A DNA stretch of 10,958 nt from Legionella sp. (GTDB lineage Bacteria; Pseudomonadota; Gammaproteobacteria; Legionellales; Legionellaceae). The notes under the pieces were generated by a model. It ran no database searches. It saw only the letters and a program-made list of their open reading frames with translations, and had not been told where the DNA came from. How positions within the stretch are numbered: position 1 is the stretch's first letter; each line of letters opens with the position of its first letter. Below are positions 5,777-10,958 of the stretch, one piece after another. Made by a program: the position numbers and the translations under genes. Location: positions 1-10,958 of the forward strand of contig SCSO01000113.1 in the NCBI GenBank assembly GCA_004297865.1. Reading direction: 5' to 3'.

Positions 5777-5805
5777 TTAACAATACGCTAGACTGCTGTT
5801 ATATG
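5777..5805 (+). promoter_or_regulatory. Candidate promoter of coaD
   Basis: TTAACA (5777-5782, five of six) is followed after 17 bp by TATATG (5800-5805), with TG one base upstream giving an extended -10. The transcript would start near 5812, leaving only about 14 untranslated bases, which fits the absence of a clear Shine-Dalgarno before ATG 5826. Confidence 0.42.
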
Positions 5806-5825
5806 CAATCAGTAGTCAATCTTAT

Positions 5826-6317
5826 ATGAAACAAAAAGCAATCTATCCTGGTACCTTTGATCCAGTCACTAATGGGCATGTGGATATTATCCGTCGTGCG
5901 TCAGAAATTTTTCCAGAAATTATCGTGGCTGTGGCTAGCAACGAAGCAAAAAAACCCTTTCTAAATTTAGAAACTCGCATACAATTAATTGAAGAAGTGG
6001 TGGGCACTATTCCTGGTGTCTCTGTTTGCGGTTTCGATAATCTTTTGATTGATTTTGTTCTGGAACAAAAAGCAGGAATTATTCTTCGGGGATTGCGAGC
6101 AGTTACCGATTTTGAATATGAATTTCAATTAGCAGGCATGAATAGAAAATTATCCAAGGAAGTAGAAACTTTATTTCTGACGCCATCGGAAAATCTCATG
6201 TTTATTTCTTCTTCTCTGGTTCGGGAAATTGCCGCTTTGAATGGCGATGTATCTGGATTTGTGCCTCCAGGAGTGGTCAAGGCATTACAAAAGAGACAAA
6301 GTGGAAAACAAATATAA
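5826..6317 (+). CDS. coaD: Phosphopantetheine adenylyltransferase
   Basis: Cytosolic enzyme for the fourth step of coenzyme A synthesis, transferring AMP from ATP to 4'-phosphopantetheine to give dephospho-CoA. At 163 residues it has the normal family length. The nucleotidyltransferase signature is complete: [12 protein letters not shown] (7-18, with the T/HxGH-type motif at 15-18), [13 protein letters not shown] (87-99, with Arg88 and Arg91), and ISSSLVR (127-133, variant of ISSTxVR). ATG 5826 gives the standard N terminus but has no obvious Shine-Dalgarno, perhaps because the leader is very short. Its last 17 bases overlap the start of ggt, so the two genes are translationally close and probably co-transcribed. 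Confidence 0.97.
   Translation: MKQKAIYPGTFDPVTNGHVDIIRRASEIFPEIIVAVASNEAKKPFLNLETRIQLIEEVVGTIPGVSVCGFDNLLIDFVLEQKAGIILRGLRAVTDFEYEFQLAGMNRKLSKEVETLFLTPSENLMFISSSLVREIAALNGDVSGFVPPGVVKALQKRQSGKQI
6291..6295 (+). promoter_or_regulatory. Shine-Dalgarno that sets the GTG start of ggt
   Basis: AAGAG lies 5 bases before GTG 6301, inside the end of coaD. It supports GTG over the upstream ATG 6241, which would add a hydrophilic 20-residue tail ahead of the signal peptide. Confidence 0.55.
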
Positions 6318-8019
6318 AAATAAAACAGTTTGGATGTTAGGTTCAAGTATTTTAGCGATCTGTTTATTAATCGTTTCACCTGCTCATGCACAGACTTTTG
6401 CTAAACATCCAGATGGCTATGCTGTGGCTAGCGCTCATCCTTTAGCAACCAATGCGGGGTTGGATATTTTGGCTCAAGGAGGCAATGCTTTTGATGCAGC
6501 GATAGCCATTGCTGCTACCTTAGCTGTGGTTGAACCTTATCATTCTGGTTTAGGAGGCGGAGGTTTTTGGTTATTGCATCAAGAGAAAGAACAAAAAAAT
6601 ACCTTTCTTGATGCTCGCGAGAAAGCGCCGCAAGCAGCAACTAAGAATATGTTCTTGGATACGAATAACCAAGTAGTACCCGGTTTATCTCTCAATGGCG
6701 GATTAGCAGCAGCAATACCAGGTCAACCCGCAGCTTTAGTTTATATTGCTAAACATTATGGACGTTTACCCCTTGCTAAAACTTTAGCTCCAGCAATTCA
6801 TTATGCAGAAGAAGGTTTTTTAGTTGATAAACAATTCCGTTATTTTTCGACTAGGAAGGATCGTTTAGCCCAACTTAAGAAATACCCTGCTACAGCAGCA
6901 GTTTTTTTACATAATGGTCAGGCTTTTGCAATAGGCGAACGTTTGGTGCAAAAAGATCTGGCCAACACTTTGAAAAAATTGCGGGATAAAGGCCACGCAG
7001 GATTTTATCAAGGTGAGGTAGCCGAGCGTTTGGTGAAAGCAGTGAAGGCGACGGGCGGGATTTGGACCTTAAAAGATTTGGCTGATTATCAAGTTGAACT
7101 TCGTGAACCATTGGTTGGTGCTTATCGCAACATGCTCATCATTACTGCTCCACCTCCTTCTGCAGGAGGTGTGGCATTACTCACTATGCTTAATATCTTA
7201 TCGCAATATTCCTTAGATACTCTTTCTAAATTGGATTGGGTTCATGATGTTGTGGAAGCCATGCGTTTAGCGTATTGGCAAAGAGACCAGTATTTAGCTG
7301 ATCCCGATTTTGTGTCTATTCCAGTTGAGCAGTTAATTTCTGCGAAGAATGCTAAGTATTTACGTGCGTTAATCCCCGCTAATAAGGCATTAAATAGTGA
7401 AGAGTTAAAGGGAAAGGTATTAAATCAAGACAATATCAATACTACCCATTTCTCGGTGATTGACGCAGAAGGGAATCGGGTAGCAGCCACTATTACGATT
7501 AACTACATTTTTGGTTCTAGTGTAGTTGCGGAAGGTACTGGGGTATTACTTAACGATGAGATGGATGATTTTTCTACTAAGTTGGGTGTGGAAAACGTTT
7601 TTGGATTAGTAGGTAGTGATAAAAATTTCATTGAACCAGGAAAAAGACCTTTATCTAGTATGACACCTACTTTTTTGGAACTGCCAGATCGCATTGCTAT
7701 TCTAGGTACTCCAGGTGGAAGTCGAATACCTACTATGATTTTGTTAGCTTCCTTAGTTTTTCATGATGGTTATGGGGCTATCAGTATGGTTTCAGCCATG
7801 CGCTTCCATCATCAATATTTACCCGATGTTTTACAATTTGAGCCGGATACTTTCTCCAAACCACTACAAGAATCTTTGCGTGCTATGGGTTATCGCTTAA
7901 TGCAATTAGGAGAGCATTATGGGGATATGCAAGTTCTTACTTGGAACAAAGAAACCAACCAACTCAGTGCAGCATCAGATCCGCGAGGGATTGGTTTAGC
8001 AGCAACAGTGATTGATTAG
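6301..8019 (+). CDS. ggt: Gamma-glutamyltranspeptidase / glutathione hydrolase precursor
   Basis: Periplasmic or secreted Ntn-hydrolase that cleaves the gamma-glutamyl bond of glutathione or transfers the glutamyl group. The 572-residue precursor from GTG 6301 has a good Sec signal: Lys4, Lys6 and Lys8, a hydrophobic core (10-26), and cleavage after PAHA (27-30). Thr381 in NTTHFSVID is the expected autoproteolytic site and catalytic nucleophile, giving a large subunit of about 350 residues and a small one of 192. [12 protein letters not shown] (447-458) carries the oxyanion-hole serines and GTPGGSR (469-475) the other conserved small-subunit motif. An upstream ATG at 6241 would bury the signal peptide. 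The gene overlaps coaD by 17 bases and converges on the acyltransferase gene with 22 bases between. No terminator hairpin is visible there. Confidence 0.95.
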   Translation: MENKYKNKTVWMLGSSILAICLLIVSPAHAQTFAKHPDGYAVASAHPLATNAGLDILAQGGNAFDAAIAIAATLAVVEPYHSGLGGGGFWLLHQEKEQKNTFLDAREKAPQAATKNMFLDTNNQVVPGLSLNGGLAAAIPGQPAALVYIAKHYGRLPLAKTLAPAIHYAEEGFLVDKQFRYFSTRKDRLAQLKKYPATAAVFLHNGQAFAIGERLVQKDLANTLKKLRDKGHAGFYQGEVAERLVKAVKATGGIWTLKDLADYQVELREPLVGAYRNMLIITAPPPSAGGVALLTMLNILSQYSLDTLSKLDWVHDVVEAMRLAYWQRDQYLADPDFVSIPVEQLISAKNAKYLRALIPANKALNSEELKGKVLNQDNINTTHFSVIDAEGNRVAATITINYIFGSSVVAEGTGVLLNDEMDDFSTKLGVENVFGLVGSDKNFIEPGKRPLSSMTPTFLELPDRIAILGTPGGSRIPTMILLASLVFHDGYGAISMVSAMRFHHQYLPDVLQFEPDTFSKPLQESLRAMGYRLMQLGEHYGDMQVLTWNKETNQLSAASDPRGIGLAATVID

Positions 8020-8041
8020 CACAAAGGTTTGATATGCGATA

Positions 8042-8806
8042 TTAATCAGTCTCGCCTACTAATTGTTTAATGATTTGATAAGTTTTTTCAATTAATTGGT
8101 CTTTGTTTTCAAGCTGATATTCACCGGCATCAATAGGCTCACCAATATGAATTTCAGCCTGCTGGCCAAGATTGACGCGCAAAGACTTAGCCGCAAGAAT
8201 ATCATACGCTCCGCGAATACCAATAGGGATGATAATAGCCTTGGACTGAATGGCAGTTATGAATCCCCCTTTTTTAAAGGGGTTTAATTTTCCTGTTTTG
8301 GAACGGGTTCCTTCCGGGGCAATCCATACAATAATACCGCTTTCCATAAGTTGCTTAGCGTACTCTAGATCTTTAACTGCTTGGTACCGATTTTTACGAT
8401 CTATAAAAGGAAATTCCGCAGCAGCCATTGCTCGACCTAGCAATGGAAATTTAGATAATTCTCTTTTAGCTAACATGCGTATGGGATGATTGGGAAACGC
8501 TTTAAATCCCAAAGGAATGTCGTAAGCACTAGAGTGATTACACATCAAAATGACTGCTCTACCGGCCGGGGGTTGAACGTTTAATGGATTATATACACGA
8601 GAATGAACCTGGGCTTTATTGAGCAATTGATTAATCCAATCATGGATAACGGTATCTACTTTTTCTCGATTAATCTTGCCAAAATAATATATTCGAATTA
8701 TTCGCATACAGGCGTAAGCTGTAGAGGCGAATAAGGACATTACTATCCAAAAACTTTTTATATGGCCTAATTTCATAAAATATAAGTTGGTAAAATGGCT
8801 GGTCAT
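8042..8806 (-). CDS. plsC: 1-acyl-sn-glycerol-3-phosphate acyltransferase (PlsC family)
   Basis: Inner-membrane acyltransferase of the LPLAT family, probably adding the second acyl chain to lysophosphatidic acid; an acyl donor or acceptor variant cannot be excluded. The protein has 254 residues with a hydrophobic N-terminal segment (about 19-42). The four family blocks are present: NHSSAYD (90-96, the HxxxxD catalytic pair His91/Asp96), FPFIDR (132-137), PEGTRS (164-169) and IIPIGIRG (192-199). ATG 8806 follows mutM by 24 bases; ATG 8776 (residue 11) is an alternative, and neither has a clear Shine-Dalgarno. It is the last gene of a minus-strand run with mutM and a small membrane protein. E. 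coli plsC lies elsewhere, next to parC. Confidence 0.9.
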   Translation of the reverse strand: MTSHFTNLYFMKLGHIKSFWIVMSLFASTAYACMRIIRIYYFGKINREKVDTVIHDWINQLLNKAQVHSRVYNPLNVQPPAGRAVILMCNHSSAYDIPLGFKAFPNHPIRMLAKRELSKFPLLGRAMAAAEFPFIDRKNRYQAVKDLEYAKQLMESGIIVWIAPEGTRSKTGKLNPFKKGGFITAIQSKAIIIPIGIRGAYDILAAKSLRVNLGQQAEIHIGEPIDAGEYQLENKDQLIEKTYQIIKQLVGETD

Positions 8807-8830
8807 GTTACAACAACTGGTTAGCTTTGC

Positions 8831-9670
8831 CTAGAGCTTCTGAATGGCAGGCATTGGCTGACATTGGGGACAAAAAGCGGAATTGCGTCCAGCAAGATTT
8901 AGCGCTTCAATAGGAGAGTTACAGTGATAACAAGGTTGATGCTGTCGACCATAGACTTGTAACGAGAAACTGAAGTAGCCGGGTTTTCCTTCAAAACTAT
9001 AAAAATCTTTCAAAGTTGTTCCACCAGCATTGATTGCTTCTTGCAGGATGCGTTTAATTTCTTTACTTAATTGTTGGCAAGCGGCGTGACTTAAAAGCTT
9101 AGCAGGTGTTTTAGGATGTAGACCACAAAAAAAGAGGCTTTCTGTAGCATAAATATTGCCTACACCGACTACTATTTCATTGGTCATGATGAATGATTTA
9201 ATAGGTTTTATACTATTGCGGCTGCGTTGATATAAATAGTCCCCATTAAAATCATCAGTCAAGGGTTCCGGTCCTAAATGTTTAAGTAGGGGATGCGCAT
9301 GTGGATTTTCTTCGATATAAATAAAAAGACCAAAACGCCGCGGATCACAAAATCGCAAAGCGCAACCATTGTTCATCACAAGATCGATGTGGTCATGTTT
9401 TTGTGGCGTTTGTTGCTCTGGCACAATACGTAAATGGCCAGACATACCTAAATGAATTAATACATAACCTTTATGAGAAAGTTGCAGGAGAATATATTTT
9501 GCGCGGCGAAGTACTGCTTTAATGGACTGTCCTGCACAGAACTCTTCAATAGCATTAGGTACTGGGATGCGGAATTGAGTTTGCCGCACACGAACAGCGC
9601 AAATCGTTTGCCCTTCTAAATGAGTTTTAATACCTAACTTGGTGGTTTCGACTTCGGGTAATTCAGGCAT
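8831..9670 (-). CDS. mutM: Formamidopyrimidine-DNA glycosylase (Fpg)
   Basis: Base-excision repair enzyme that removes 8-oxoguanine and formamidopyrimidines and cuts the strand by beta,delta-elimination. The 279 residues (E. coli 269) contain all catalytic parts: N-terminal Pro2-Glu3 in MPELPEVE, Lys58 in RRAKY, the helix-two-turn-helix around VVGVGNIYATES, and a C-terminal zinc finger with Cys247, Cys250, Cys267 and Cys270. Arg262 lies in AGRNSAFCPQC, where the family has its DNA-contacting arginine. The start is fixed because Pro2 must be the mature N terminus. It overlaps the stop of the upstream small gene by one base (TAATG), so translation is probably coupled. The acyltransferase gene follows after 24 bases. 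Confidence 0.97.
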   Translation of the reverse strand: MPELPEVETTKLGIKTHLEGQTICAVRVRQTQFRIPVPNAIEEFCAGQSIKAVLRRAKYILLQLSHKGYVLIHLGMSGHLRIVPEQQTPQKHDHIDLVMNNGCALRFCDPRRFGLFIYIEENPHAHPLLKHLGPEPLTDDFNGDYLYQRSRNSIKPIKSFIMTNEIVVGVGNIYATESLFFCGLHPKTPAKLLSHAACQQLSKEIKRILQEAINAGGTTLKDFYSFEGKPGYFSFSLQVYGRQHQPCYHCNSPIEALNLAGRNSAFCPQCQPMPAIQKL

Positions 9671-9900
9671 TATTTTTGGTCATCATGCTCAATGATTCTA
9701 CCTTCTTCCTTTTTGATAGTTTCACTAGGAAATAAATATTGCTTAACCAAAGCAGCAGCCCAAAGTATGCCACCAATGAGTAACCCCCAAACGAACACAT
9801 ATGAAAACATCACTAATAAACCGATAACGAGGGCAATCGCAATCCCAACTGCAATAAAAGGAACTAATGATTTTAAAAGTTCCTGTAATTTATCATTCAT
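9670..9900 (-). CDS. Small inner-membrane protein of unknown function
   Basis: A 76-residue protein not recognised as a named family. Two hydrophobic segments (about 12-33 and 36-53) separated by a very short turn form a likely membrane hairpin. The last 20 residues are charged (KKEEGRIIEHDDQK) and probably cytoplasmic. AGGA seven bases before ATG 9900, and the one-base TAATG overlap with mutM, show that it is a genuine translated gene rather than a shadow. It is the first gene of the operon with mutM and plsC. It could support the membrane acyltransferase or be a passenger; nothing in the sequence decides this. Confidence 0.75.
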   Translation of the reverse strand: MNDKLQELLKSLVPFIAVGIAIALVIGLLVMFSYVFVWGLLIGGILWAAALVKQYLFPSETIKKEEGRIIEHDDQK

Positions 9901-9926
9901 GGTTATTCCTAAATAGTTATAGATTA

Positions 9927-9955
9927 ATTATCGGTGACATCAGCCCATCATGCAA
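9927..9955 (-). promoter_or_regulatory. Candidate promoter of the small membrane protein - mutM - plsC operon
   Basis: On the minus strand TTGCAT (9955-9950) is followed after 17 bp by GATAAT (9932-9927, five of six). The transcript would start about 20 bases before ATG 9900, leaving room for the AGGA site. Confidence 0.42.
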
Positions 9956-10019
9956 CGTAATTTATGCTATTATATTTATCTGCTTATTCACACTGATCTT
10001 GTTTAAACTATGGCCAGCA

Positions 10020-10050
10020 TTGACAAGCTGCCTGATTTAATTTGTAGTAA
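10020..10050 (+). promoter_or_regulatory. Weak candidate promoter of phaB
   Basis: A perfect -35 TTGACA (10020-10025) lies upstream of phaB, but the matching -10 is poor: TAGTAA at 10045-10050 after 19 bp is the best. It may need an activator, or another promoter may be used. Confidence 0.3.
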
Positions 10051-10070
10051 GTACATCCTTTTAAAAATTT

Positions 10071-10085
10071 ACAACAGGGAGTTGT
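10071..10085 (+). promoter_or_regulatory. phaB Shine-Dalgarno inside a small hairpin, possible CsrA site
   Basis: ACAAC and GTTGT can pair around AGGGA, so the Shine-Dalgarno GGGAG (10077-10081) sits in the loop, ending 5 bases before ATG 10087. CsrA represses translation by binding GGA in such loops, with an ACARGGA-type consensus; ACAGGGA is present here. A further GGA lies at 10095-10097 and ACAGGA at about 10112. CsrA controls the life cycle in Legionella; whether it acts here is inference. Confidence 0.35.
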
Positions 10086-10086
10086 T

Positions 10087-10827
10087 ATGCAAAGGAAGGT
10101 TGCGCTAGTTACAGGAGGTACCGGTGGCATAGGGTCTGCAATATGTCAGCGCTTAGCTGGTGATTTTCAAGTAGTTGCCTGTTATTTCAAAGATGGTAAA
10201 CATGAAGAAGCCAAACAATGGCAAGATGAGCAAAAGCGTTTAGGTTACGATGTCGATATCGTTTATGCGGATATTTCCCAATATGCAGATTGCGAAAAAT
10301 TAACCGCTTTGGTTATGGAACGTTATGGTTGTATTGATGTTTTAGTGAACAATGCAGGGATTACTAAGGACAGCAGTTTTCGCAAGATGACCCCACAACA
10401 ATGGCAAACAGTGATCGACGCTAATTTAACCAGCGTATTTAATATGACTCGCAATGTACTATCTATGATGCTAGATAAAGGTTATGGACGCATCGTGAGT
10501 ATTTCATCGATAAATGGACGTAAAGGACAATTTGGCCAATGTAATTATGCTTCCAGTAAGGCCGCCTTATTTGGGTTTACTAAAAGCCTAGCTTTAGAAG
10601 TCGCGAATAAAGGCATTACCGTGAATACGATATCTCCGGGTTATATTGAAACGCCGATGTTAGCTGCCATGAAAGAAGACGTATTAAATGCCATTATCGC
10701 CAATATACCTGTGGGTCGATTGGGTTATCCTAAAGAAATCGCGGATGCTGTAGCCTTTTTAGTATCCCCAGACAGTGGTTTTATCACTGGAGCTAATTTA
10801 GATGTAAATGGCGGCCAATACATGTAA
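10087..10827 (+). CDS. phaB: Acetoacetyl-CoA reductase (SDR family)
   Basis: NADPH-dependent reductase converting acetoacetyl-CoA to (R)-3-hydroxybutyryl-CoA for polyhydroxybutyrate. The 246 residues form a classical short-chain dehydrogenase: TGGTGGIG (9-16) for cofactor, NNAG (88-91), and the catalytic set Asn113, Ser141, Tyr154 and Lys158. The segment ISSINGRKGQFGQCNY (139-154) is characteristic of PhaB rather than FabG, which lacks the GQFGQxNY form. VNTISPGYIETPM gives the usual post-catalytic loop. ATG 10087 has GGGAG five bases upstream. A second SDR gene follows after 54 bases on the same strand, an arrangement also seen with paralogous acetoacetyl-CoA reductases. FabG is the main alternative, but no fatty-acid synthesis genes are nearby. 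Confidence 0.9.
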   Translation: MQRKVALVTGGTGGIGSAICQRLAGDFQVVACYFKDGKHEEAKQWQDEQKRLGYDVDIVYADISQYADCEKLTALVMERYGCIDVLVNNAGITKDSSFRKMTPQQWQTVIDANLTSVFNMTRNVLSMMLDKGYGRIVSISSINGRKGQFGQCNYASSKAALFGFTKSLALEVANKGITVNTISPGYIETPMLAAMKEDVLNAIIANIPVGRLGYPKEIADAVAFLVSPDSGFITGANLDVNGGQYM

Positions 10828-10846
10828 CAATTTTACAGGTATAGGG

Positions 10847-10858
10847 CAGTTTAAACTG
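10847..10858. promoter_or_regulatory. Perfect 12-bp palindrome before the second SDR gene
   Basis: CAGTTTAAACTG is fully self-complementary. Its core octamer GTTTAAAC also occurs at 10001-10008, upstream of phaB. A shared operator for the two reductase genes is possible, but two copies may be chance in AT-rich DNA. Confidence 0.28.
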
Positions 10859-10881
10859 AGGTACACAATTAAGAGACGCGC

Positions 10882-10958
10882 ATGCCAAATAATAATTTAG
10901 CACTGATTACTGGTGGTACTGGTGACATTGGAACAGGGGTTTGCAAAGAATTAAATGA
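10882..10958 (+). CDS. Second SDR-family reductase, 5' part only
   Basis: The first 25 codons of another short-chain dehydrogenase, cut by the window edge. The N terminus, LALITGGTGDIGTGVCKEL, has the cofactor-binding TGxxxxIG and closely parallels VALVTGGTGGIGSAICQRL of the preceding phaB, so it is probably a tandem paralogue. AAGAGA (10871-10876) five bases before ATG 10882 supports the start. The 54-base gap from phaB suggests co-transcription. Substrate and catalytic residues lie outside the window. Confidence 0.82.
   Translation, partial: MPNNNLALITGGTGDIGTGVCKELN

Noticed and set aside
7151..7171. Perfect 7-bp hairpin CACCTCC / GGAGGTG inside ggt
   Set aside because: It encodes the conserved PPPSAGG motif of the enzyme, so the symmetry is a by-product of coding.
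8266..8282. CCCCTTT / AAAGGGG hairpin and A6 run inside plsC
   Set aside because: It encodes the NPFKKGG segment typical of the family. The A-run is not in the phase of a -1 slippery heptamer, and the downstream frame is intact.
10823..10837. TGTAA / TTACA hairpin at the end of phaB
   Set aside because: Five AT-rich pairs and no T-run afterwards; too weak for a terminator.
1..10958. CRISPR array, toxin-antitoxin pair, phage or transposase genes
   Set aside because: No regularly spaced direct repeats were seen, no short overlapping gene pair of that type was seen, and no integrase or transposase motif appears in any frame.

Overview
The window is a stretch of an AT-rich (roughly 40% GC by eye) gammaproteobacterial chromosome. 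Evidence for this class is a short Fis protein, the lolB - tRNA-Gln - prs arrangement, and ordinary gammaproteobacterial versions of CoaD, GGT, PlsC and MutM. The combination of a leucine-rich-repeat protein without a signal peptide, acetoacetyl-CoA reductase genes and low GC suggests the order Legionellales (Legionella, Berkiella, Aquicella or Coxiella relatives). The order is an inference; the class is much safer.

Layout. 1-404: fis (+) with a strong Shine-Dalgarno sequence, closed by a textbook intrinsic terminator. 405-615: a gene-free gap with two small GGGT/ACCC hairpins, two Fis-like 15-mers and a perfect palindrome just ahead of the next gene. 616-2115: a FAD-dependent oxidoreductase (+) with an unusual C-terminal extension. 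2129-3640: a 503-residue leucine-rich-repeat protein (-) that starts with TTG and converges on the oxidoreductase. 3641-3850: a gap with the LRR promoter, a long nested palindrome and a tetraloop hairpin behind prs. 3851-5741: prs, tRNA-Gln(UUG) and lolB, all on the minus strand, without the ispE gene commonly found between lolB and prs. 5826-8019: coaD and ggt (+), overlapping, with ggt starting at GTG. 8042-9900: a minus-strand operon of a small membrane protein, mutM and a PlsC-type acyltransferase. 10087-end: two tandem SDR genes (+), acetoacetyl-CoA reductase (phaB type) and a second SDR cut by the window edge.

How the parts fit. Most of the window is housekeeping: PRPP supply, lipoprotein delivery to the outer membrane, coenzyme A synthesis, periplasmic glutathione breakdown, phospholipid acylation, base-excision repair and PHB-type carbon storage. 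The accessory part is the convergent pair at 616-3640, lying between fis and prs and bordered by palindromic repeats. The LRR protein, and less certainly the oxidoreductase, are candidate Dot/Icm-type secreted effectors. Both promoter regions carry Fis-like sites, and in Legionella Fis proteins are known repressors of effector genes. No CRISPR array, transposase, integrase or phage gene was seen.
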